This document shows positions 25,680 through 37,110 of a stretch of DNA of 64,000 nucleotides, piece after piece. Under the pieces are notes generated by a model that did no database searches, had not been told where the DNA came from, and saw nothing but the letters and a program-made list of their open reading frames with translations. Source of the DNA: Kudoa neothunni (lineage: Eukaryota; Cnidaria); assembly GCA_964304625.1 (NCBI GenBank), contig OZ199838.1:1798001-1862000 (forward strand). The letters run 5' to 3'. Every line of letters begins with the position of its first letter. The first letter of the stretch is position 1. The translations under genes were made by a program, and so were the position numbers.

Positions 25680-26649
25680 TTGTTTTGGATTTTGTGTTTA
25701 ATTTTCAACAGTTAAATATATGAGAGAATAGGAATTTAAGGAAAAAAGAAAGAGGGTATTGGCATTATAAATTTAATCTTGAATGTCATTCACGCAATCC
25801 CGCCCAGAATTTTTAATCCTAGAAACTTTTATTCACAAACTGTATATGGATTTGATATTTTAGAGTCAGTTACATTTTATTAGTAACATGAATATTATAT
25901 CCATGTCAATGGCCACTTTCGGTTTCCCCCTGGATTCACCCCACGATTGGCCCTGACTATAAAATTTTGTTTTAAATTGAAATTTTAAGTCCGGATTGGA
26001 TCATAGGTCTTGTGAATTATTATTTTTCAACAAGAATAAATTGATAATTGAATGGTAACAATCTATATTTAAGGTTACTTCATTTAAACATATTTGGTTA
26101 TGTACCGTATGCCTCGGGATACGGAGGGTTCACTGTATTAAAAATGAAACATCATATTTTATAAAGTGCTCTTTATTTTTACGTATTAAGTATAATACGC
26201 CTGTTAAAAATTAAATTAATCATGTCTAAAGGTGTAAAAATTAGCAGACATGAATATCAACTGATTTTTAAGTAAAAAAGTACAAAAATTACACCCAAAT
26301 TAAAATTTCAATACGAATTAAAAACAATAATTAGGGAATAATAATAATAATAATATAACTTAGAACTCAAAAATTTATCAGTATACATCAAAGTGTACAA
26401 ATGAAGCCAAGTTTAAAATTACAAAACAAAAAATTTTGATTTAGAAAATATATATCACAATTTTTGGTGCAAAATGACAATTATGGAGGGAAATATACCT
26501 TTGACAATGAAAAAATAGAATTCAATAATCGAACAAGAATATACAAGAAAAATAAATCTACAAATAAATTTATAGCTATGTTTAAAGAAAATAACAATCG
26601 CTAATTTAAAACAACATATGGTCTAAATTTAATAAATATTCCGCCATAT
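25680..26649. repeat. Spacer with one solo Tigger-like terminus
   Basis: This is mostly AT-rich non-coding DNA. At 26100-26135 the complement reads CAGTGAACCCTCCGTATCCC, followed on the plus side by TA, like the Tigger-type ends elsewhere in the window. I could not find a matching left end, so it may be a solo terminus or a strongly decayed MITE. A short (TAA)n tract lies at about 26338-26355. Confidence 0.35.
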
Positions 26650-27405
26650 TTAGGTAGGCCTAAGGAAGTTCGGATTGGTAGACAATTTACTAATTATCAT
26701 ATTGAACCATTTATTTAGGCAATCCAAAGGGATCCATATTTTTTGACTGTCTTCGGGAGAGAAGGCATTGGTGGCTATTTTGTTAGGGGTTATAGAATAG
26801 GAAGATGCGTAATTGTAAAAATTCTCCAGAAGATTTTGAATTTGATTCAATTTTTTTTCATTTCCGGTATTGCTCGAATTGGTGTTGTTATCCCCACTGC
26901 TGGCAGCTACTTTGGCTTGAATTTCAGCGATCGACTCGTGCTCGAAATATAAAAATGCGGTAGTTTGTGGGAGAAATTCAGAGTTGGCATAAGCTGTAGA
27001 TACTGCAACCTGTAATCCTTGTTGATAGGAATCCATGTTTTTAATCTAATATTAATGCGAATAAGAATTATTAAGATGAACGAATATTCGAGAGAACTTG
27101 ATTTAAGCGGAAAAATGCGCTGGGCTTTTGATTCGACAAGAATCCCATGTATATAAAGTTGTTTTTGTTAATTTCGGTAGTTGGGAATGATATATAAACT
27201 GCAGTGGCTAGGCCTTCTTGATGTGCCATCGTTCCAGTTAAAAATACTGCCAAACTATTGACTTCGTGATAATTTGGAAGGCACATCAGACAATGAGTGT
27301 CATCGATAATTTTTATATCGGTGCATACCTATTTAATTGTCTTAGATCACAAAAGTAGGCCAACTACAGTTTTACAAGTCTTCCTGGAGCAACGTATCCG
27401 TACAT
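26650..27405 (-). CDS. HIKESHI: Hikeshi / OPI10 homologue (HSP70 nuclear import carrier)
   Basis: In animals this protein carries HSP70 through nuclear pores during heat stress. Three exons splice in phase. The first starts at ATG 27405 (MYGYVAPGRL), followed by a 45-nt intron. The second contains LPNYHEVNSLAVFLTGTM, YISFPTTE and GFLSNQKPSAFFRLNQ, which align with the family's LPDYESINHVVVFMLGT and GFVTNGKPSAIFK. The third carries LLENFYNYASSYS, IPLDCLNKWF and a C-terminal NPNFLRP, matching the conserved NFYNFASSF and NPLFWK ends. It is slightly longer than the human protein because of an Asn/Ser-rich insert near residue 130. All conserved landmarks are present, so it is probably functional. 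Confidence 0.93.
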
Positions 27406-29559
27406 TGGTGAATTTAGCACGTGACCAACCAGTAAGGAATCTTCCAGATTTAGTTAACCTACCTAAATAAGTACAGTATTAAATTCGATCATATTTATTA
27501 ATTTCTATAAAATAGTAGATTTTTAGACTAATCGATTGATGTATTTTTGGACTCCGTACGTTATATAATTAGTATACAATTGAATGACAAACTACCGAAT
27601 GCATTTTGATTTGATGACAGCGTACATTTTGGTGCTTGAAAAACATCAGAATTTTAAGAAATAATTATATCAAAAATTCCATTTAATAATATTTGATTAA
27701 ATATTTATTTAATTTTCCATCTTAAAAAAGTTATAAAATTTTAATACCAATCAATAAACTAATATTCAATTTGATGTTTAAATCTGAGTAGACAAATATT
27801 TTAGGAAATTTAATAAGACTCCAATTTTAAATTTCTATTTAAAATTTTAAAAATATTGAAGTGAATTAATTCTTTTTATATTTTCACTTATAAAATGTTT
27901 TATTATGATTTTACTTTTATATTCATAAAATATTGACATCGTGATATTAATTTTGTGATATTTTTTTCAATATAATACACATCAAAATATAGTTTTTAAT
28001 ATAAAATAAAAAATAATGGCTACATTTACCGAATAAAAATTATAATTAGTTTGTACACCAGTCCTAAATTTTTTAGATCAAATTAGTGTGATATTTGTTG
28101 AAGCTATAATTGTAGAAATGCCTGAATTTCATCCAATAAATTATTTTGGATTTTAAAGTTATGCATATGCTACAATTAATTAGCTAATTCTCGTGTGACA
28201 TAAGAAATCATTATTCTTATAGACAGGGAATCGATAGAGTGGGCAATCGCTAAGAATATCTTGTGATAATCCGTCAAAATTAGAGTTTTTCAATTTCAAT
28301 TTTAGAATACATAAAACATGCGTTACTCGAACCGGCTTAGTTGGTAGTATAGCCTGTTGAATTAATCGTGAGGGGCTAGGAATTCAACCAATATTAGATT
28401 ATAGAAACTATTATTAGAATGAAATATAGAAGTTGCCGATATACCCTACTGGGGACGCAACAGTGATACATACTCAATAATAAAATATTCAACAGGCTTG
28501 TTTTTGCCCACTGTCCCTGAGTTGGATTACGGTCACTATTCTGCAATTTAACCATTTTTAATATTAAAATTACATACAGTAAACTATCCACACTGCTTGG
28601 CGCGGGTAATGTGTAATTTGCTATATTTTAGCATATTTTTTGAAAATTTGAACTTATGTACATTATTTGGGATACAACTTGGGGTTAGTCGGGTAACGTC
28701 GGCAAAAGAAAAAATGAACCTTTTTTCGGCTTGTAGATTTTATACTCTACCGAAGGTATAAAGGAAAGATAGTTAGCATATTTATAAAAGAAATTATGAT
28801 TAATTTCGTTATCTAAAATATTATTTTTTTGCGTTTATTATCGATCTTTGCAATTGGGGTTCCCAATAATGTAGATTAGCCCAAAACTTTGTAAATTTTT
28901 TACGCGATGGTTTATATTTTCTCGAAAATAACCAATATTTAGAAAATCAATAGTGTCTATTGTTTCTAAATAAAAAACGCACTTCATTTTAGCTGTTTCT
29001 CCGATAATTACCATTTTTTGTGAGCGCGGTCCATTATGATGTAATTTGGCCAAAATTTTATTCCGATACGGCAAAATAATAATAGTATATGAAGCCAGAA
29101 ACTCATTTCTGATGTGTTAATTAAAATAAAATTAAAAAAAGGAAAATTGATGTTCTTTCTATTACATAACTTAAATGGTTTATTTTAATCATTTTAACCC
29201 TCAAAATTTTTTACGATAAAAACTGAAAATGACTCGTTCTCAGAGAAATAGTGAGGATACAATAAGAACAAAAATAAAATTATGATCTACTGAATAGTCG
29301 CACACAGAGTTCAGACCTTCGAGCCACTGCTTGAAGGCGGTGGTATCATACCGCTCTGCTGCTGATTGCACATATGTTAACTTTTGTCACATTCCATCCA
29401 ATTAATCATTTTACCAAATATTCTAAAAATCTAAGAAACCTCACAAAATTAGTGAATATTTTAAAAAAATATCAGTATCGTTTGTGCATGTGCGTAATTT
29501 GTTGTGTCAAGCAAATTACTCAAACCCGGGAGTTTGCTGTAATATTTGTAAGGATTCGA
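27406..29559. other. AT-rich spacer
   Basis: No gene is recognised in about 2.1 kb upstream of Hikeshi. A tRNA-like sentence near 28325-28384 was examined and rejected. Open frames here are short and featureless. Confidence 0.4.
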
Positions 29560-31493
29560 GTAATCACGGAGTGTGTGGCTCCAAAATTTAACATGGTTAC
29601 GAATGTACCACACTCTCAATTTCACTCAGTATGCACTTAACACAATTTTTAAATATTGAGTGATGAGAAAACAACGTCCAAAATTATAAATTAAAATTCT
29701 CATTTTTTTACTAACCGAGACCATTTGAAAATGTTACGAATCCTCGTTATCGTCTTAAATATCGTTTTACCTGGGCTTGTTCACTCTTTAATGGTCGAAA
29801 ATTAGTTTTGTTTCTTATCCAATATACATAAACGAACTTTTTTCGTTTTTTCATCTAAAGGTTAGATTTGAATGAGATATTTAGTGCAAGAATATTTCTT
29901 TGATAAAGATCAAGACTCAGAAACCGATTTGGTGTGTGGGACTAGAATGTCAAACGGTAAATGAGGCGCGAGCCGGTTTACACAAAAATATACACCTTTA
30001 GCAGGGCCCATGCAACGTGCTAGGATAATGCCTGTTTATTTTTATTATATAACAAATTACTTATTCTTGCCGAAATTTCATATAAAATAGAAGAAAACAA
30101 ATTTTTCGATTTTTACATAATGGAAACGTGGATAATAAACAGTTTATTACAATCATCTTCTGTTAAAGCGAGGCAATGTTTAAGTTTATTCAAATATTAT
30201 CAGCTAGAATCCATTTAAATAATTTGTTGTTTTACGTGAATATTTTTTCAACAATGTTAATCTTATACATTCCTGTGTAATTTGAAAGGAATGTTTAAGT
30301 AAAATCTTGTTATTTTATGTAATGTGTAACGGATTGAAACTTTGATTAAAAATAGGACAGATCCTTCACGTTATAATAGTTGATTCATACATTTTTAATA
30401 TCATCTTTTACTCTTTTGCGGGTCAGCGATTATCGGACTATTAAAAACAGATTCTTATAATTAACGGCAGTCTATAGTGTTAGTGTTGTGATTGAAGAAA
30501 TTTACACCCAAAGAAAGTTTATGAACTTCTTAATGATACCGATGAGTTAATAAGGTTTATAATTTGTGGGGTTATGGAAAAAGGTAGAAATTGAAACTAA
30601 TATTTTTTCAATACAGTAAACTTTACAAGTTTTTGTGCAATTATTATTTAATAAAATACAATGAAAGCCTAAAAAATTCTCAACTGTCTTGTATATATCT
30701 TTAAAATTATTATTAAAAAATTTTATAAAGTATATCAAACTTTTGATCTGATATTTAAAATATTGATAAAACACGTGCTAAAAGTTTATTACAACCTAAA
30801 CAGCTTTTGCAAAAACTTTGTTTAATTGGTGGTTAATTTTTCTTGTTTGATTTTGCATACTTGGGAAGATTTAAACACAAACCTTTAGTTGTCGAAAGAT
30901 ATGTTACAATGTTTGTAAATAAAATTTTTAAAAGGTAGTACAATATTAAATGAATATCTGGGGAATTAAGATGGATTTTTCGAAAAACGTATTTTAAACA
31001 CTCTCAAACTTTATTTTAAAAATATATAAACTAAAAGATTCACGTAGACCTATGCTAGCAGAATTTCAAAGAAATTATTGTAAAATGGATGCATAAAATT
31101 AACAAGAGAACAATTTATTATAAAAACTCGTTCATCTTTATGATAAAATCCACAGATACTATTAAAATATGTAGTTTAATACTATTTAAATCAAGAAAAG
31201 TAACCTTGATCCAAAAAATAAAGTTAAAGTCTACGTTTTTACGACAAACAAGTCTTCAACACCAAGATTAAGGCGATTAGGTAATCGTGCCCCGAGTACA
31301 TAATCAAAATTCATGACATTTCCGCGTGGCCTCGACTAGCTAGTAAAAAAATGAGAATTTTATTTTATAATATTTGGATTTTTTTCTCATCACTCAATAT
31401 TTAAAAATTGCGTCAAGTTGATATTGAGTGAAATTGAGAATGTGGAACATGCGTAACCATGTTTAATTTTGGAGCCACACACTCCGTGATTAC
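29560..31493. mobile_element. 1.9-kb element bounded by long inverted repeats
   Basis: The left arm, from 29560 to about 29716, starts GTAATCACGGAGTGTGTGGC. The right arm, from about 31338 to 31493, ends with its complement, GCCACACACTCCGTGATTAC. The arms match over roughly 155 bases with scattered differences, and weaker similarity continues inward for some tens of bases. The roughly 1.6 kb between them is AT-rich and shows no transposase or other known protein. It could be a foldback or non-autonomous DNA transposon with long terminal inverted repeats, or two copies of a short repeat in opposite orientation. The outer ends share no obvious target duplication that I could confirm. Confidence 0.55.
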
Positions 31494-32286
31494 CATTATT
31501 CGTATTTATGTTATTTACAAGTTATTTTTTTACAAATAAGCTTAATATAAATTATTACTAAAAATATTACATCATTTTTATTAAATTAATTCTTACAAAA
31601 GCAATTACAGGTTATTTAGTAGACTCCCTTCAATTTCGATGTTTAACGTGGCTCTCGGTGTTTCGAAATAAAGAAAATATTTATCCAAAAACGTCATATT
31701 AAAATGATGAGAATTTTTGCATACTATTTTTATAATATCCATCATATTAATAGACATGAATTAATGTATTTAGAAAGTTAAATTCACATGCGCTCGTATC
31801 GTTCTTTGTCTTCCAATCCTTATATTTAACTTAAAAATAGAATTCAATCTTAAGAATATGTTTTCTTAATTATTATTATTATCTCATAGTTACATTCCTG
31901 AGAGCCAGAAATAATTAAACAGTTAAAATTACACGCATGAAATTAAATTTACACGAAAGAATAATAGACAAATCTTTCGATTCAAAATTAAATAATAGCT
32001 CATGTGACTAAATCAGTTACCGAAAACCGAATTTAACAGAGAATAATAATTGACCGATAATAAAATAATTAGGCTACACCAAAATTCGAACCCCCTTAAA
32101 TGTGTTTTTGTCGTTCACCCCAATTAAAAGTATCATTGCAATAAAGGTTGGTTAAAGCCGGACAGATCACAAAAGAGCAGAATTTGGCAGAAAAAATCTC
32201 AAAATTCATAAAAACACAGGAAAACTACCCTTCATTTTATAAAGTTCATAAAATATTTTATAGTAATAAAATGAAACTAAAAATAT
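31494..32286. other. AT-rich spacer
   Basis: No gene is recognised between the inverted-repeat element and the 3' end of the ArfGAP1 gene. Confidence 0.4.
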
Positions 32287-33644
32287 TTATTTTTCATTTT
32301 CATGGTAATTGGGAGGTTGAGTATCATCCCAATCCTGCCAGCCATTTTGATTATCTGTAATGTGTGTCTGCTGTGGATTGGCTCGAGTGGGTGTGTTGTA
32401 TGTCTAAAATTTAATATAAATCTCGACTACAATTGAGAAATTCTACAGAAGATGATTGAGACATAGAACTGTAAGGAGGTGGTGGCTCATGTCCAGCGAT
32501 ATTCGGTTGAGAGGTAGGCATATTGTTTCGACTTGAAAGACCAGAGGTCACATCGCTCCAGAAACCTACAAAGGCGCGCGAAACGCTGGACATCTACCAT
32601 TTGAGGTTAAAAAAATTCTACCCTCATAAACAATATGTACAGTATTTTCGGTAGATCGAGCAATTCTCCTAGCATCAATGCCAAGATCCTAAAAATTACG
32701 TTTCACAAAATCACACACTAAACAACAATATGACTATAGTACATTTAGTCCTCTCTCAAAAGAATGTACAAACTAAAAGACAATAAGGTTTATTCCAACT
32801 GTTATAGAAAATTACATTATCAACATAATTTTCTTGCCGATTAGCTAAACATAATAATTTAATATTCTGAGAGAAATATAAAGAAATTTACTGGATCTTC
32901 TTTGCTGAGTTCCATTGGGAGATTGTCTATTTGGAAATAGGTTAAAAGCCGTTCAACAAAATCAATTATCCAACTTTGAGCTAACCGAATTGTGGCTGAC
33001 GCAACTATTTTGGATAGTGGTGCCCAGTACAGGTTGTGAATGAACCCTGGGAGAGTAGTTTCGTGCAGGAGATAATTCCTGCGTCCATTGTTTTCCCAGA
33101 GCTAATGTTGCGACCTATTGAAATTATATTTTTATTTCGAGAATTCCCAATGATTCCATTATTGACTTTATCACGCAATAATGCAGCCGCACGAGACTCG
33201 TATTTTTCTTTAAACGACATAGCTAACGAATAATCGGGCTGAGCTTCAAACCATTGTTTAGCATTGACATTTCCTCCAACCTATGCAAAATTTTATTAGT
33301 TACCCAAAGAGTGAACCTCTAAAACAAATCCATACATTCATTTTAGCTATTTCGGTATCCTTCCATTGATCCATTGTCACTGATCTCACAAAACTAAAAC
33401 AAATAAAAGAAAATAACAAAAGATATTCCAACCTTAGATGAACCCCTAAACTACGGTGTTTTCCAGAACATTGTAAACACAACCAAATTCCATAGGTTAC
33501 ACTAGCCCATTGGGGTGAAATATCACCACACTCAAAACAATTCTGCCATTCCAAATAAACTAGGTAAATTATCTACAACATATATACATTGTTTCCGGGC
33601 TTGTGCCTTATTTGTTTGAGGGCCAAACTACTGCGTTCATCCAT
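32287..33644 (-). CDS. ARFGAP1: ArfGAP1-type GTPase-activating protein for Arf1
   Basis: This Golgi protein stimulates GTP hydrolysis on Arf1 during COPI coat cycling. The start is at ATG 33644. The zinc finger is CFECGDISPQWASVTYGIWL followed by CLQCSGKHRSLGVH, with CxxC-x16-CxxC spacing and the arginine finger region intact. Then come SFVRSVTMDQWKDTEIAKM, GGNVNAKQWFE and EKYESRAAALLRDKV. Later exons hold FWSDVTSGLSSR, like the second lipid-packing (ALPS) segment. The last exon, after a 47-nt intron, ends GWQDWDDTQPPNY, resembling the WDNQNW tail of animal ArfGAP1. The middle (about 32880-33100) has a frame conflict: two overlapping open frames are plausible and no clean intron reconciles them. 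A first curvature-sensing helix (around LSKIVASATIRLAQSW) may lie there. Confidence 0.9.
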
Positions 33645-34378
33645 AATCCGTAATCCGAATCGTAACGTCTCAATACGATTAAAACTTTATTGATTTGATA
33701 TTTGGTAATAATTGTCAACTAGACGTGTGTACAAATACTTATTATATTTCTAACCAATTTTAGGTATTATTATTTCTAAGATAATTATCCGACCATGTTA
33801 AATCTCACGCATGTTTGAATTAGGATTTAGAAGATGGATAACGAGGGGATTAATGCGTTTTATCTTTACTTTGGTCTCCAATAAGTTTAATAATTTACTT
33901 TATAATATTTTTTTAATTCAAATAACTTAATGTGATAATATATAACCGTATGTTAACACGATTTATTAGGTCGTTGTATGCATTAATTCTACATATAAGT
34001 GTTAAAATAATGTTTATTATTTAAAATCATCATTATTATATACTAAAATAAGCTTCAGTAAAATTCGAGTAAATTTAATATTTAGAAATTTTAATTTTCA
34101 ACCACAAGAATTCGTTATTTATCCGAAAATTTGAAGAATGTTTTTAATATTTAAAATAAAGCTAATATAACTGATATTTTTATAATCAAAAATTATTTCC
34201 TGTGCAACCAATATTATTTATAACTGACTGGAAGTTTATGTATCAGATATACTAGAGTATTAGCCGCACTTTTTTTTAAAATGCTTCAAAATCCGCATGT
34301 AACTTACACAAGCTTACAAATAAGTATAGTTGGTAGTAATAATATAATTTTTACGTAATTAATTAATTAATTAATTTT
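33645..34378. other. AT-rich spacer upstream of ArfGAP1
   Basis: No gene is recognised. This region presumably includes the ArfGAP1 promoter. Ten bases before 34379 there is an (AATT)n run. Confidence 0.4.
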
Positions 34379-34685
34379 CTAATTTAAATGTATAGTTCGC
34401 GAGCAATGGCGGATTAAATGGATGTCGGAGTGATTGGCAAACAAGACACCTTCAGGGAAGTTTAAACGACCTGCATTATCTATCGTAGCTGGTTGGTGGA
34501 AAAATTCATGAGAATCAAGAAGTTCAGAAATTATCCAAAGATTATCCAAAAAATGTAGCATATCAAATTTAATGAATGGGAGCGAAAATGATATACTTTG
34601 GGAGGATAAAAAATAGAAAGTAACGATGAAGAGATCGGTGAGATATATGATGACACCATAATTTCGGAGCAAAGAATATGTTTAC
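34379..34685 (-). CDS. Unidentified open frame, possibly an exon
   Basis: An open frame of about 100 codons on the minus strand ends at 34379. One part is hydrophobic (VIIYLTDLFIVTFYFLSS), and the C-terminal half is of mixed composition (HQPATIDNAGRLNFPEGVLF, then NHSDIHLIRH). No methionine start of its own is convincing. A short upstream exon near 34730 with a 103-nt intron could be joined in phase, but support is weak. I do not recognise a family. It may be a real terminal exon, a relic, or chance. Confidence 0.2.
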
Positions 34686-35177
34686 TTGAGGAGAGCGACT
34701 CGTCAATCCGATTTACTCGATGAAAACCATTAATATTTGAGACTTGTTTTTTTTAGAAATACTACCATTATATGAACCCAAAATAAATATTTCATGTTGT
34801 ATTCTATAAATTTTATTTTTTGTTCATTACTTTAAACTAATACACCAACCAACCAAAATCATGAAAAATTACTCCAAAACCCCCCTGCGACTTATACTTG
34901 AATACATACGGTTGTTAAAATATGAAATTCTGACTCTCCCCTCTCCTCGTTCAACCTAATTTTTCCAACCTTGACTGGTCACTCTGCCAAAATATAGAGA
35001 TTAAATAGTTTAATACAGAAGGCTCCTAACACACACTAGTTTCATAGATGCTAGGGGATCAAGATATCGAAAACAATATTATTTTAGATTCAAAAGATTA
35101 AAATTGGTATGCCGAAACAAAAAATGTGTCCTTAATTTTAATACCAAGTTATTTATGTTGAGAATAACAACAAATAC

Positions 35178-35216
<39 letters not shown>

Positions 35217-35358
35217 AAAATCATACATTATTAGAAAATAATAAAATTAACTTAATAATACTAATAAAACTTTAAAGTTGATAATGAGGTAAGGTCGCGT
35301 GATTGAGTTTCTTTAGCACAGCCACTCAACTTTTAGTTATTTCATCAATGCGTAAAAG
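34686..35358. repeat. Spacer with (TA)n microsatellite
   Basis: AT-rich spacer that contains a (TA)n run of about 17 units at 35179-35213. No gene is recognised. Confidence 0.5.
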
Positions 35359-37101
35359 TTAGACTTCAAAATGAGTCACATGTATTCCAATATTTAATCC
35401 ATAGAAAAGCTTTTGCCATCGTTGCAAATAAGCTATTTGAATTGTATGAATGGGTTTGTCTAGTGTTTCTTCGACAATCACAGCAGCAAATATAGAACTA
35501 ATAAGATTGATCACGGTGAATAGGTAGAATGTACGCATAATGAGATTGGTCTAAAAGAATGATGAATGAATATGGTGGGCGGCAAAATTAACATTTTCAC
35601 GGAGAAAAATGTACATATAGGGTTGGTAAAAATAGATAAACAATGGAATCTCCAATCCAACAAAACATCGACAAAAATCCTTGGGCAGTAGCCAAATAAT
35701 TCGAAGGGAAAATTTCCTCTGAGATATACCATGTGGTTGGCCCTTTTGACATAAAAAGCTTAGAAATGAGGCTACTGAGTAAAGCTTTAATCTTCTTACC
35801 TATACCCACCTGAAACACACAAACAAATAGAGAAATAAGAGCCAAATAGGTTTCATATTGTACATCCCACACATAACAGATTGAAGTTGATGCACAAACG
35901 ATGGTTAGTAACGCGAATGATAGTTCGACCTGTATTTTTCTTTCAGCAAACACATTCCATACATACTAGATAAAGATTGAAGAGTAGATCGAATATTTGG
36001 CAACGTGTTAAATCAAAAATAGGAACTTACAAAAAAGAGCGAACTCATTAATGCAACCACTCCAACAATGATAGCAATGTATTTTTCGGTAGGAGAATCT
36101 TTCACATCGTCCCCGAAATATCGAGTGAAACCAATGATTGCGTTGATACCTGAAGCGTGCTTTAGAAAACACACTATACACCAACTGGCCACTGAAGCAA
36201 GTGACCGTTTGTTAGAGAGAAATTTCCTGATGGAGATTTCAGTGGAGTCTTTTTGTTCTTCTATCCCACTAACTACACGATCCAATTCCATGACAACGTA
36301 GGCATAGCCACGTAGTTTCAACAGAGCATCTCTAGTTAGCTCTTTATCTCTGGTGAAAACATAGATGTACTTGTGGCTTTCAAACACATAAAACGTTATT
36401 AAAGTTAGTAGCACTCCGAAAGCTATAGGCACAAAACACAATAAATACCAACTTTCGCCAGCGTTTAGCATTACATCCGCCACATTTATAATTAATATAC
36501 CCGCATTTATAGAAACTTGGATCAATATTTTGTAGTATTTTAATATTTGGGTTGGAATAATTTCCATTAGCCACACAGTCGAAGACACTATAAGGAGACT
36601 AACTGCGAATCCGTCAACAGCTCTCGAAAAGTAGAATAAAGCCAACGAAGTTTTGTAAGAAAAAATTTTAAAACAACTAGATATTATAACCAATTGGGTT
36701 GAAAACATTGTAGTATACCGTCTAGACAAATTAAACTTAGCTCACTTAAATTAATCTACCTTCCAAAACTATTTGTTGCTATCGCGCCAAATAACGAACC
36801 AAAGATACCGAATATAGGAAAAAGACTGTTTAACGTGTAGAGCTTGTCAGCTTGTTCCGTTGGAATACTGAATGTTTTCCCTATTCTCTAGTTGGAAATA
36901 GTTACAATTAAAAATTACGATCAACTCACAAATAGATAATACAGATAAATCATTCCCGCTTGATATTTTGATACCCATAAGGAACGGGCCCAGTAGCAGG
37001 AATGAAATGCATACTAAACCTGTTTTCGACTGTTTACTGTCTTCAGTTTTCGAAGAATTGTCGCGTTTATCATTATCCTTTATTTTAAAATAATCGTACA
37101 A
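35359..37101 (-). CDS. MFS sugar-transporter-like membrane protein (SLC2-like)
   Basis: This is a 12-helix facilitator of the sugar porter family. The exons splice in phase: TEQADKLYTLNSLFPIFG, the loop GSLFGAIATNSFGRRY (family GxxxxGRR), WLMEIIPTQILKYY, LKLRGYAYVVMELDRV, HASGINAIIGFTRYFG (family QxSGINAIxYY) and FAERKIQVELSFALL. The next are VGIGPTTWYISEEIFPSNYL (family GPGPIPWFxxxExF) and the final VEETLDKPIHTIQIAYL (family PETKGKSxEE). The stop is at 35359. Several sugar-contact residues differ from GLUTs: the Gln before SGIN is replaced by Ala, and PETKG is altered, so substrate specificity is uncertain. The 5' end is unresolved. The open frame continues to about 37110 without an in-frame Met ahead of the first helix, and a separate first exon is likely. 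Confidence 0.85.
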
Positions 37102-37110
37102 AATTGGAAG

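Noticed and set aside
28325-28384. tRNA-like sentence with a D-loop-like CTTAGTTGGTAG
   Set aside because: No proper acceptor stem pairing and no T-arm GGTTCGAATCC block; at most a degraded tRNA-derived repeat.
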